The translations under genes and the position numbers were made by a program. Shown piece after piece: positions 1 through 12,381 of a stretch of 64,000 nt of DNA. The number at the start of each line of letters is the position of its first letter. Within the stretch, counting starts at the first letter, position 1. Source of the DNA: Oscarella lobularis (Eukaryota > Porifera > Homoscleromorpha > Homosclerophorida > Oscarellidae); NCBI RefSeq assembly GCF_947507565.1, contig NC_089177.1:1922001-1986000 (forward strand). Reading direction: 5' to 3'. The notes under the pieces are model-generated. The model searched no databases, was not told where the DNA came from, and saw only the letters and a program-made list of their open reading frames with translations.

Positions 1-3000
1 AAACGAATGCGCCTTTCACAAGATTTGGGGCTAAATCTTACTTCTCGCGACACGGGCCTGCTCCAAGTTCAAGGCAACTCTGTCACGGCTCGAGACCGAT
101 CTATCTCAGGTCCTTTACTTGAAGCTTCGTGGATTCTTCCAAGCAACTGCTCGAATAGAACTCTTGCTGCAGCTGTTTCCAACGTTACCATTGTTATTCC
201 ACAACCAAACGGAGTCGCAGTAAGGAGCGTAGAACGAATTCTAGTCACACCCGGTGACCCAGGCGCCCTCGTTGGTTATCCTGTCTCAAGCAAAATTGTC
301 GTTTTACTCTCCTATCCGGATCGAACGGTGGACGTTTCATCCGATTCGAGAACACTTTTCAACATTACGTCAAGTCTCGTCAATATTACTCGTGAAGCCG
401 ACGGCACATTGAGGCTAATACCTAGCGGCAATGGCCGCACGGGCACCGCTACCATCGTCGTCTATTTCTCGCACGTCGCCGTTACAACTCAATTTAGCAT
501 CATTGTTGCCGCTGCTGAGGATCTCGTTCTATCCGCTCATCCAATACCTTCATACCCGGGGTCGAATTCGCACTCGGTGACGTCGTTGAGGCCTCTGGCG
601 GGAAGCGGTGTAATGCAGCAAGCCCAAATTCACGCTCTTTTGATGCTTTCCAACGGTGATTCTCGCGACGTGTCGTCCAACCCTCGCTTGCGGATTTCTT
701 ATGTCGCTTCGAATGCAAATCTAAGTGCTGCCGTTAGACTTGCGACGAACTCGTTGACAATTCAAGAAACGGTTCATAATGGAAATGTCAACGTGACTGC
801 TCGTTTTTCCACAACAACATCACAAGCCGCTTTGGTATTGGCAGTCTCTTCACGACGTCTTCAAGTGAAATCAATCGACGACGTTACCTTGGGTGGAAGA
901 AGAGGAGTCGATCTCATCGGCGTAAAAGACCTTCATACTGTCCAAGTTTTTGTTTCCGTGACATTTGAAGACGACACGCGTTATACGAGCGCTCTTTCCC
1001 TTCCCAATATCGTCACTTTTACGAGCAGCGACCCCAATGTCGTTGCCGTAGGAAATAAGTCGGGTATAGCCACTTTGCGGTCAAATTCCGCCCTCAAGGA
1101 AGCAATTCGTGTGTCGTCAATAGATTCCCCGGCTTTCGGCATTGTTTCGTTCTTTTGCAATCTGGCTCCGGCGGCGGGAGACGTCGACATAGGTAACCCG
1201 AGCGGGGTTCCGCTGCCTTCTCGCAGCGTCGCGGAAGCGTTTACAGTTCCGGTGCGCGTGAACTCTGGCGGTCGTCCCATCGGTTCCGTTGATCTTACTC
1301 TAAGCTACGACGACTCCATACTGAACGTGACAGACGTAACTCAAGGCTCCGACTGGATGAGCGGTCTTTTCATCGGCGTTCTAAACAATCCTCCAGGACA
1401 AATCAAATTCGGCGGCTCTCTCGACGACGACAGCCTTCTCGGCGCTTCTCTCCACATCGCCGACATCAAATTTTACGCCTTGCGAACCGGATCGACCTTC
1501 CTTCGCGGAGAAGTCTTAGTTCTGGCCGAGCGAGGCATCGACGGAAAACCGATCGGTGCCGACACGCCTCGCGATTTTGTGGCCGGCGGCAATCTTACTC
1601 AGCAAGTTCTTTCCGCCGTTGGAAAGAGAAGCATTGGCATCGCTACGGAGCCGAGACGTTTACCACGTCGCGTAAGTTCTTGCGCCAATCCGCCGTGCGA
1701 CGCCTGCTCCGGCGGCGATCCGGAAGGCGATGCAGACGGCAATTGCGCTTTTGACGTTCGCGACGCGACGTACACGCTGCTTTATCTCTCCGAGAAGTCG
1801 ATCGGCTTTCGCGGTCCTTTTGGAAATCGAATACAAACAACGATTACGGAACGGCAATTGATCGCAATGGATCCGGATCAGAATGGAGTCATCGATTTGC
1901 GCGATGCGTATTATCTTGCCCGCGTCAACTTCAAACTTCTTCGATTCGTAACAAATGTTACGTATTCGGCTGCTTCCGCTGATGACGGCTGTTTGCTTGC
2001 AGTGAGCGCATACCTGAAAGACGAAACCGGTCATCCTGTAGGCGGAAGAGGAACGGAAGTCATATTTGATTTGACTCATCAAAACGAAAGTTTCAATCTG
2101 ATGTTGAACGAGTCGACGTTTGTCGTTGGCGCCGAGCTACCCGTTCTTCGGAACCGTATGCATTACGGAGTTTACGCCAGAGCGAAGAGTGATGGCTTTG
2201 GAATATTTCGGATTGCCTTGAATTCATCTGTGAATATAACAGATATTGGACTTTCTATCGTTCAAGTAACGTTCGACGATTTGGGTGGAACCAACGTTGC
2301 TCGCTCCGTTTTCATGCGAGGAGATCTCGCTCACGGACGCGGTGTCTTTCCTTCGGTCGATCTTCGTCTCAGCGTGAGATCGGCTCGCGTTGATCTCGTT
2401 CTTCCGAATGGATACAATCCGTTGATATTTTTCAATTCAACTTTTACAACCGACGAATGTGAAGAAGCCAAGCGCGGTTCAAGTGAAATCATTCCTCTCG
2501 ACTTTGATCGTCTTTCACCTGTCGTTGAAAGCTCGACGGGAGCGTTTCTTCTCGGCAAAATTCTCTATTCCAATCAAAGCAACTCCTTTGACAGCAACTT
2601 TGTCGTTCTTTCGTCCGACGCTGGCTCTTTCAGCGTTCGCTATGGAAACATTCGCACTTCTTTCAGATACACTCCTGCGTTGCGTCCGGCAGTTTCAGTA
2701 ACGGCGGCGATACTGAACGAAGGTCTCGACGTTTGGCCTGACGACGCTGTCGTTCGCGTAGCATTTCAAGTTCGAGATGAGTATCACAATACGGCGACAG
2801 CGCCGAGCGTCGTCGTTGCTCGTCTTACCATCGCCGGGCAAACAATTTCCAGTACGTGCACTCCCGATAGCGATAGCGACGGAATCTGCATTGCAATTGT
2901 ACAAGTCTCCGAGAATTTCTTTCCTTCGTTGGGAACGAGGCAGGCAATTATTGCATACGGATTATCTGACTCTGGCAGTCAATCAGCTACACTGGGACCA

Positions 3001-6000
3001 GTAACGCTACGAATGAATCAACTCAAGCCTGTTATGAACGATGTTGTTCTTGAGCTTCCGCACAAAACCTTCTATTCTGGAGAGTCATTTAGCGTTCCTG
3101 TGCGTGCTCACGCGGGGTATGCTATTGCTGGATTCAGTCTTCAAATCAAAGTCAATTCAAGCTTGGAGATCACTGGATTGACGATCGATTCGTCTCTTTG
3201 GAGCTCTCAAGTGACAGTGAAAGACAAGCAGAATCGTGGTGTTGTTGGCTTGCTATTGGATCAAGAAAATGCTCCGACATCGCCGCAGTCCTCCCCAACT
3301 CTATTGTTTTACGTCGACGTTCGCGTTCTTAGCGGAGCCGCAGAGAATCAAGACGCTTTCATCCAATGCGAAATTCGGTCTCTAAGCAACATAAAAGTCG
3401 GATCGATACGACCTAGAGGACTCGACACTCCCTTGCCGGCAACGCACTACGATCGGTACGGAAGTACCTCGACTGGTGGCGGCAAAATATTTGTTGGAAA
3501 AGACGATCCTCGCGCTATTTTTGCGTCGGCATCGCATCCTCAACTTGTGAATCTTGCTCTATTGGTCGGAAACCCTGTCACTTCTTCGATCACTGTTAGT
3601 CGCGTGTACGCAAGAGGTCGTCGCGACCTGGTTAAAAACGGACTTCAGTGTTCCAGTACGGATTTATTTGTGGAGGCAGACTGTTCTTCAGTAGCTGTGA
3701 ATGAGACTCACTCTATACCATTTTCGAAAGCTATAGTCGAAGTGAAGGAAGGCGGATTTTCGTTCAATTTGCCGCTTATGGTTTGGGTTTCGGACGTCCC
3801 TGTCAAATTGCATACTGGTGACCGGATTTTGAATGCCGTTGACGGTTGGTGCAGTGACAGTTTGGGCTCTCTTGAGTATCAGCGAAGCGTCATTCGCGCG
3901 ACAGCGAACTTTACTAATGGGATCAGAGAGTTTAGAGATGTTGACGTTTCGAGCGTTATTGCACCGTTTTTGCACTCGTCCAATTCGTCTGTAGCAGAAA
4001 TTACCAGAGATGGATCTGTTTACGCAGTTTCTTCAGGTTCAGTGGACGTTACTCTTCGTCATCCGCAAACGGGTGAAAACCTTGGGAGTGTGTCTGTATC
4101 TGTCTCGCAGAAGACAGTTTCTGTCGTTGGACTAGACGTGCGTTTTGTGACTGACTTAGATCTCGTCATTCCCGCTTTTCTACACGTTGCAAATCATAGT
4201 CAAATGCTAAGTGCGTTGCTTAACACCGATCTCGATTTTGATGGCACAATTGCAACGGCAGTCACAGCTGCTCAATTTTCTGATGGCTCAATATTTTTCA
4301 TCAAAGCTGACAAAGGCCTCAAATTGCTCTCGTCGGATGCGTCTGTTCTGCAGGCAGAGAACGATACTGTCACAGTCAAAGGAAGCGGTCGAAATACTTT
4401 AATTACTGTGCGTTGGATTCCACCGCTCTGCGGCAGTGGAGAAGTTCTAGCCGAAACTGTTATACCAATTAACATTACTCTTCCGGCACCTGTTTCGGTC
4501 GATATCACTTTATCGTCGTCCAAAGTGACTCCTCGTAAAGATCTAGCAGCGGTGACTGGCATTCCAACTGAAGCCGTTCTGCGCGTCAGTCTCGTCTTCG
4601 CCGACGCACGACGTCAGGATGTGACGAAGGATCCCCGCACGCGTCTTAGCCTCCTTCCACCAACAGCGATCTTCGCAGTCGACGTTTCTGATGAAAGAGG
4701 AATAATTGTCAGTCCTTCGCCTCAGACAGAATTCGGAAAAGCGACTCTAACCGTCGCATTTATTCACGTCAATCTAAATGCTTCCGTTTCAATACAAATA
4801 GTTGGATTTTCGTCATTGGACGCTTTTGCCACTCCGTACCCGAGTTATCCAGACTCGATCAAGCAGAGGTTACCGTCGATTGACTTTATTTCGTTCTCAG
4901 GCCTTCGCCGGCAAGCTCTCTTACACGTCTTCTTAAAAATAAGCGATGGATCCGTCACTGACGTATCGTCGTGGAACAGTACAATGATTAGTTTTGCTCC
5001 CAAACTCGGAAACACTAGCATTACCAGGACGGATTCTTCTTCGCCCTACCTGTTGTCATCTTCTAGCCAGAGCTCCCGTGTGGTCCAGTTTGATGTCACT
5101 GTGGCTGGTCGACTCTTTACAAACGCGTTTAACTTGACCTTCACGAATCGTTCTCTTTCTGTTTCTAAAATCGAAATCGATGCTTTTCCCGGTGGAACGT
5201 TGCGAGGAATTCGCGGCAAAGCGAATCTGCGTCTCGGAATGACGCTCACGCTATCGGACTCAACAGAAGTGCCATTTCTTCCCGGACTCGAAAGTCTGTT
5301 CGTTTACGAAAGCAATATGCCGCAATTCGCCTCCTTCGACGCAAACGGTGTCGTCACTTTGAACGGAAACAGCCCGAGCCTTGTTCGACTGACCGTCTCT
5401 GTCGCCCGTGATAATAGCACTAGAGGAGTCATGGACGTTGCCTGCAACCTTGACCCAGAAATAGGTGATATTGATATTGGACATCCCACTGGTCTTCCAC
5501 TTCCGATACCAATCGGTTCAGCCCAAGAAATAGTCGTGCCCGTTCACGTCAACACAGGAAATTCAAACCTTGGCTCGATTGATTTAAGAATTGTTTACGA
5601 CGAGACGAAATTACTATCCAGATCCGTGAGCACCGGAACAGATTGGCGAGGCGGCCCGTTTGAGTCTTCTCTAAACGATCCACCGGGAGTCGTCGAGATG
5701 GGCGGCTCCGTCTCGGCGGACGATCTCTCTGGCACGTACCTTCACATTGCCGACGTAAAGTTCGAACTTCGAACGAAGTTGTCATACACACTTTCTACTC
5801 AGATCATCACCTTCGCGGCGAAAGACCTAAAAGGAACGACCATCGGCCAACCGACGCCTCGCGATGCGATTGCCGGCTTTGCGTCTAGCGGCGACGGAGG
5901 ACGCGGAGTCAGGCGACGAGACATACGTCCACGACGTGCCGCCGTGGCGTGTCTCACGCCGCCGTGCGTCTGCTCGTCCGGCCGCGATCGCGGCGATGTC

Positions 6001-9000
6001 GACGGCAATTGTGTCTTCGACGTGCGTGACGTGACGTACGTACTGATCTATCTTGCCGAGCGACTCTTTGACTTCACGACTCCGCGTGGTCTTCAAATCC
6101 GAGCCGATTTAACGGCAGATCGACTTGTGGCGATGGACGGTGATGGAAACGGTATCGTTAATGTCGACGACGCCTATTTTCTACTACGTGTCAATTTCAA
6201 ACTGATCTATTTCTTCGAAAATTTGACCGTCATACCCGTTAGCGATCTCTCGTCCGGATGTCTGCTCGAGTTGCGCGTTCGCTTGCAGGGAAAGTCGGGA
6301 GCGAACGTAAACGGGCGACAAACCGACGTCTTTCTCAATCTCGCCCACGAGTCGTCGTCATTCGATTCTGACTTTGATCAATCGACAGTCGTACGAGGAA
6401 GCATTGCGTCTACGACTCCCGTCCAAGGTGGAATTGTTTTATGCGAATACGACGCAATTTCGCGTTCGTTTGTTGCCTTGCTGAACGCATCGTTCGCTGA
6501 GGAGAGTATTGGCGTCTCAGTTGTTCAAGTGACTGTGGACAGTTTCAATAAGACGGCAGCGGGGCGATTTGTTCATTTATTTGGTTTGCCGTCAGCGCCA
6601 TATCGATTCCTATCAGCTATTAATAGTCCAGTGTCTGTGAAGGGCAACGTAGTTCGAATTGTTGCCTCGTCATCCTTCAACCCTTTTGTCACCTTCAATA
6701 ATTCGTTGTCGTCAACGCGGTGTAGCGACCATCCGCTGCTTTCTGCTGATTCCCTATCAATTATCGTTTTGGGACCGCGTCAAGCTTTTCTTTCATGGAG
6801 ATATGAAAATGTGCGGCTGGGACTGTTTTTGGCGCCGGTTCAGCTGATGCAACGACGTTGCCCGCTGCCCACCGCGCTTGGAATGAATTTGACGGCGCTC
6901 GCGATGCAGTGCCTGACGACTGTGGAATCCGTCGACGGCACAAGCCGAAATATTAGTGACTTGGAACCGTTCTCCAGCTACGAATTTTCGATTATTGCTC
7001 CCACTTCGAGAACTGGTGTTGTTAAAGTTTCAACTCCGGAAGACGGTAAGCTTATACTTGTCCAGGTCTCCAAACAATAAAGGGTTTGTGTTTTCTAGTT
7101 CCTGAAGGTGTTTCTCAACCAGTCGTCTTTTATGTTGATGACATAGGTGGAATTGTTAACGTGTCTTGGGTTCCTCCACTTCGTCCTAACGGAATAATTC
7201 TCTACTACGTTTTGTACAGTGGAGATTCTGTTCTTTACAACGGCACTGGATTGCTCTACCAAGCAACACAACTTGATCTCAACCTTGATTATCGGTTCAG
7301 CGTGGAAGCTTTCAATTCGGCGGGCAGCACTCGCAGTCGCGATGCGTACCTTCGTAGATTCGGTAAGTACATGAAAGAGCCAAATTCTTAGAGTTTACTT
7401 TTGCTTTTCTTTAGAAATAGCAGCTGTCAGCAAAGACTCTATCGACACCTACATTATGGCAGTTATTTTTGCCTTGGCTGTCTTGATACTTTTGCTCATC
7501 GCTTTGGCCTTTATCATCCGGTCACGATCCAGACAAACAAAAGGGATTGTTTATCACGATTTCGAGAAAGAGTCTGAGGCAGTGGTATGGAGGCTTATAA
7601 GGAGCTTTTGCTAGTTATACTCTAATTGTATGCTAAATTTAGGAACTAATGCCTTCAACTGCTCTTCTGGCGGAAAGTGCTCGTCATCCTTACTACGAGA
7701 AAGAACGTCGCTTCGAAAGAAAGTTTGGATCCCAAGAAGCGTCTCGGTTCTGGTGTTTAGAAGAAGCTCAAATTGTAAGTCGAACTTGTTATAATTGCAC
7801 CGTGAAACTACTTTTTCAATTGCAGGAAGTTTCGCCATTCCACGGATCTAGCTACGACGACGCGGAAGAGAGCGACGTTAGCGGAGCGTCATCTCCCGCT
7901 GCAGAAGAAAGCGACGAAGAAGAGCCGGTTTTCGACAGCAGTAACTGGACTCTATCCCGAACGGCGGACTTTCAAGAAACGTTGACAAAGGTATGTACGC
8001 ACGATGCTCGCGAAATACACGACAGTTTCTTAAGTCTACATTCGAGGTTCTTTCGAGCCCCATTTATGTGAGTAAGCATGCTTAGAACCTTTCAGCGTAA
8101 ATTCTTGCGAACGAGAAAATCCTCAGGAGATCAGATCAAGCATCTCTTTCCTTTATATTTAGGCTCTCCTGAATGTCTCCGAAACCCCTTCGGCACTAAA
8201 ACGACAGGAATCGCTCCGTCGCGAGCAGATGGTGAAGGAGACCAAGCGAACGCTGGAAACAAAGCGCCGCGAAGAAATGAAACAAACGAAAGCGATCAAG
8301 AAAAAGGAACAGAGGCTACAGAGAAAACACCGACGAGTGTCTAAAAGCGGAGGCGGCCTTCTTTTTGACGGAGCCGAAAGCACCGAGCCGGCAGGTTTTG
8401 AAAACCTTGGTCTAGAGGAAGACTCCTATCAGGATACCCTGCGTCTGTCGGAGCGAATAAGCCCACCGCCGAAAGCCGCCAGTCCAGTTGGTAGTCCAAC
8501 AGAAAGCGCCGACGAGGATCGTTTACCGCCGCCGGCGATAAGCCAACGCGAGCGTGCATCCACCATAGCGACTCGACTTCAGGAAAGACTGCAAAGTGGC
8601 CGTGCTCGAGCCGATTACGCTGCGATGAAACAAGAGCCTACGCAGGGAACGTTCACCGCTGCAAGGTTTGTCTTTTAGCAGTTGTTTTATTAACTGTACT
8701 GACGTTTGTGTTTTTGTTTAGCTTATGGGCTAATGCGCCTAAAAATCGTTACCGTAACGTTTTGCCGCAAGATGCTGCTAGAGTAACTTTGCGGGATGTT
8801 GACTTGGACGAAGAAGGCGCTGACTACATCAATGCAAGCTATGTTGATTCGTCTTTCAAGGAGCAGTGCTATATCGCCGCTCAGGTAATAATATATTTGC
8901 AACCTGAATTAGCTATTAATTAATCAATCTAGTTCAAATTAAAAGTAATGTAAACATCTTTTGTTTTGTAGGGTCCTCTACCGCGAACGGTAGCCCACTT

Positions 9001-11896
9001 TTGGCAAATGATTTGGGAACAAGATGTCCAGTGCATCGTCATGACAACACGCTGTCAGGAAGGGTCAAAAAAGAAGTGCGAGAAGTACTGGCCAGGTCCG
9101 AACGACTCTCTTCAGTTCGGTCACTACACAATCACCTGCACCGATCAGGATTACACTTCGGATGTAATGATATCACGTCTCCTTCTTTCATCGGACAAGT
9201 CGGACGAGACTCGAGCGCTGACTCACTTCCACTATCTCTCGTGGCCCGATTTTGGCGTGCCGTTGAGTCCAGCTCCTTTTCTCGATCTCGTCCGCGCCGT
9301 GTCCGAATGCCAGACGAACTCGCTCAACCCCGACGCACCTATTCTCGTTCACTGCAGCGCCGGAATCGGCCGTACTGGAACGTTCTGCACCGTTCACGGG
9401 ATCGTTGAGGGCTACGAACGCGGCCAAGCGATTGTTGACGTCACGGAAACGGTGCGAAACGAGCGAAGTCAACGAGCCGGCATGGTCCAAACGGTCGACC
9501 AATTCGAGTTTTGCCACCAGGCGATCGCCGATGCTCTTCTTCAAGTTCCCGAAGCAAAAGCAACGCAGGAACAAGCAAAGCGGCCCGTTCGTCGGGTAAG
9601 ATGGTCCGACGACTTAACAGGAACGCCGGAGCAGCAGCGATTACAGCGTCTTGTCGCAGCAGTTGCTCTCAAGTCTTCGCAAGTGCCGCAGCCGCAGCAG
9701 GCGAGTCTCAGCGATGACTACAGCGGTCGTCGTGGATCGATCGATAGTCCGCTACTGAAGAAACCCGTTTCGTTGCCGCGACCTCCTCCGTACAGGGAGA
9801 CGGAGTCACCGTCACCGCCGCCACTTCCTCCACGGCTTCCTCCGCCGCTTCCTCCGCCGCTCCCGCCAAAAGATGAGGACGACTCCGATGAGGATTTTGA
9901 GACTCCTGTCAGTTGGTATACAGGAAAACGCTGCGACCCTGTTAACGATGCTGTTAGCGATGCTGTTAGCGATGCTGTTAGTGAAGCTGTGCCGCTTCGT
10001 GCTTCCGAAGGCGACAAGAAATTGTCGAATGCTGCGAAAGAAGATGAGACCGAAGAAAGAACAGCTGGCGAGGAAAGACATGATGCAGACGCCGCTGAAG
10101 ATGCTTCTTCATCAGACAGCAAAGATGAGACAGATAAAGCAGAGGTGATTAGCGCAAGTTTTCCGCAAGAGCGCAGGGAAGGGGAAGATGAAAAGAAAGG
10201 ATCTGTTGAGGCGGAATCTGTTGCTGCGGCTAACGAAAAGTGGTCCGAAACCGAGATTGAAAAGGATCTAGAAGCAGTAGTTGGTGAGGAGGGCGAGAAG
10301 GAAGGAAGCGCCACTGGCGATGGCACCGATGACTCTTCTGTCAAAAGTTTGCCTATCGCCACGTCTTCGGGACCTGAGCCCGATGGAAAGATTGAAGAAG
10401 AAAGTGCAGTAGAAACAGCGACGCCGCCTGAAGCAGAATCTGAAAGCGAAAAGAAAGAAGAAAAGTTGGAAATCACTGACGTACTTTCGGAAAAAGAAAC
10501 TCTGAAAGAAAAGTCTCCAACAGAAGAATCTCCGAAAGACGAACAGCCAGAAGAAGCGTCTTTGGAAAAAGAACCACTCAAAGAGGGACCATTAGAAGAA
10601 CGGCCGAAAGAATCGTCTTTGAAAGAAGAACCACTAGAAGAACCATTTGAAGAAGAGCTGAAAGAAGAACAATCGAATGTAGAACAACATCCAAAGAAAG
10701 ACGTTTTTATTCGCATGGCAAAGACAGATGACGGAGGAAAGGATGCTGAAGGGCCCAAAGAGGAAGGCCCTTCATCTAGTATTGTCACAACAACTGACCC
10801 TGTCTCTAGTACAACGGAACCAGGAGAAGCCGACTTACATCGTCCCGAGAACGTTGTTGGTAAGCTCAGTGTAACGGAACCGAAAACCGCCGAATTTTCT
10901 TCGCCTCTTCAAACTGTGGGAAAACTCGACGTCAAAGAACCGAAGTCCGCCGGGTTTTCAACAGCGAGTCGCAGCGTGGGAAAATTGTCGCTTGGTCGAC
11001 TTCAGATATACGATTCGGCCTCCGCTCCCGCGCCTTCTCCAAAGCCAAAAATTCGAAAAACGTGGCGTCCACCTCAGCCTGTTCAACCGGAGAAACCAGT
11101 GCAGGCGAAGAAAGAAGCCGAGCTTCCTGAAAAGACGGTCGTTAAGCCGGCCTCACCCGAACCGATTCTTAAGACAATTGAAGCTAAACCTGCAGAGATT
11201 GTAGCAAAACCAAAACCGTCTTCTAGGAGAGGAGTCGGAAAATTGGACGTGTCGCAGTGGGAACAAAAGACTGGCGGATCACCACTCCCGGGACCTAGGC
11301 GACAGTTTCAGATACCGCGCCAAAGTGAAACGGCACCTGTATCCACGTATCGTGGAGCAGCTCTTGCAAAACCAAAGTTTGCCGTCAAGAAAGACGAAGA
11401 ATTGAGCAGAAGCAAACCGACTGCAGAGCTCCGCAAGCCAATTAGCGAGCTCCCCAAACCGACTACCGAGCTCCCCAAACCGGCACCTCGAAAACGGAAT
11501 CAAGAGCCAGATGTCGGACGTAAAGTGGAGACGGAAAAAGCGCGTGCGACTAAAGCAATTGGCGATTTGATGGAATTGGAAATTCCAAGCAGCAGTCCCC
11601 GCTTGGCGCCAAGAAAAATTCGAACGCCTCAACTTGCTCGAAAATTTGCTGATTCTAAATGGCCGCCCGCCGCTGACGCTCCTGCGGCGAGTATAGAGCT
11701 AACAGACGAGGAGAAAAAAGCCATTTCTGGACCCTCGGGTTCTGACGACGGTGAAGACTTAATTAAAAGTTTGATGGGATTTGGTTCTACACCGAAACGA
11801 AGCGTCGAGCTAAGCGAGGAAGAAAAACGTGTTTTAGATACGATGGGGTCAGACGCTGGCAGTGGTAATCTGGTCAAGAGTCTCATGAACCTTTGA
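1..11896 (+). CDS. receptor-type protein tyrosine phosphatase with cohesin/dockerin/TMEM132-like ectodomain (5'-partial)
   Basis: Exons 1-7045 (open at the window edge), 7099-7362, 7415-7584, 7643-7774, 7826-7990, 8163-8665, 8722-8884 and 8972-11896; the joined frame is open for 3788 codons. No signal peptide is seen, so the true start lies upstream. Seen in order: beta-sandwich/BIG-like stretches, cohesin-like module (about residues 393-535), dockerin-like Ca-binding pair (560-650), a second cohesin-like/TMEM132-like module (1010-1160), a repeat of the whole cohesin-dockerin unit (1818-2070), an FN3 domain (exon 2), one TM helix (exon 3, about 2450-2472), a basic coiled-coil-like linker (exon 6), then one PTP domain (about 2760-3010). 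Catalytic features are intact: KNRY, WPDFGVP, HCSAGIGRTG and the Q-loop QTVDQFEF. The tail of about 780 residues is Glu/Lys/Pro-rich. Inference: it dephosphorylates phosphotyrosine at the plasma membrane in response to adhesion. The PTP assignment is firm; the ectodomain module names rest on motif reading. Confidence 0.9.
1180..1960 (+). other. cohesin-like plus dockerin-like unit A of the receptor phosphatase
   Basis: The cohesin-like part shows VPVRVNSGG, then SVDLTLSYDDSILNV, and an AHIADIKF-type strand (here LHIADIKF). A basic patch (RRLPRR) and a Cys-Pro-Pro-Cys motif follow. The dockerin-like part has two Ca-loop segments, GDADGNCAFDVRDA and DPDQNGVIDLRDAYY, about 40 residues apart, as in type I dockerins. 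Domain naming is by motif only. Confidence 0.6.
5460..6215 (+). other. cohesin-like plus dockerin-like unit B (internal duplicate of unit A)
   Basis: This has the same order as unit A: VPVHVNTGNSNLGSIDLRI, LHIADVKF, a basic site (RPRR), a Cys-Pro-Pro-Cys motif, then the Ca-loop pair GDVDGNCVFDVRDVTY and DGDGNGIVNVDDAYF. The parallel order shows duplication of a block several hundred residues long within one gene. Confidence 0.6.
9939..9986 (+). repeat. 12-bp coding minisatellite in the phosphatase tail
   Basis: About three to four copies of a 12-bp unit (gatgctgttagc and variants) encode a Ser-Asp-Ala-Val run in the acidic tail just after the proline-rich PPLPP stretch. It keeps frame. Confidence 0.75.
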
Positions 11897-12322
11897 AGTT
11901 TTTTGCATTTCTAAACTTTATATTTTTTTGTTTTTGATGTATGTTTTTCAATACCCACTTTACCCCCGCAACTTCGATTACGCATGCGCTTCACTTTTTT
12001 CTTGCACGTGCTCATTCGTGCTGCGTAACTTCTACGTCGTTTTCTCCGAAGCATCACCAGCAAGAGCGATCGGAAACGTCTAGAATGCTGTTCGATAAAC
12101 CAAGCTCGGGCATTTTAAAATCCTGAGCTCGAGCTAGAAGTTGTCTATGACCGTACCTTTCATTTTCTGAAAACCGCTTCGATCGCTCCCGTTTGGCAAC
12201 TCAAATATCACACGATCGAGATTCCTGTTCAGAAACGTGATCAAATAATGTAACGAAAATGGAGTGCCAGTTCTGCGATAATGAAGCCAGTGGCAGTGCA
12301 TGGGGCAAAACGTTTAAAATAT
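11897..12322. other. intergenic region between the receptor phosphatase and chitin synthase A
   Basis: About 430 bp that holds the 3' UTR of the phosphatase and the upstream region of chitin synthase A. I see no conserved coding sequence here and no clear AATAAA directly after the phosphatase stop. Confidence 0.5.
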
Positions 12323-12328
12323 CACGTG
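12323..12328. promoter_or_regulatory. CACGTG E-box upstream of chitin synthase A
   Basis: ATCACGTG starts 59 bp before the chosen ATG at 12382. The paralogue has ATCACGTG 57 bp before its ATG, in otherwise diverged upstream DNA. This is a bHLH-type site by consensus; function is inferred from the shared position. Confidence 0.4.
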
Positions 12329-12381
12329 TTTTCAGGTTGTATCTATAGAGGAGCAAGCTTAGCTATACGATCTCAACCACC

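Noticed and set aside
9718-10788. 356-codon Ser-rich open frame on the minus strand
   Set aside because: It is antisense to the Glu/Lys-rich phosphatase tail; GAA/GAG-rich coding DNA gives Ser/Phe-rich antisense frames without stops. No domain or splice context supports it.
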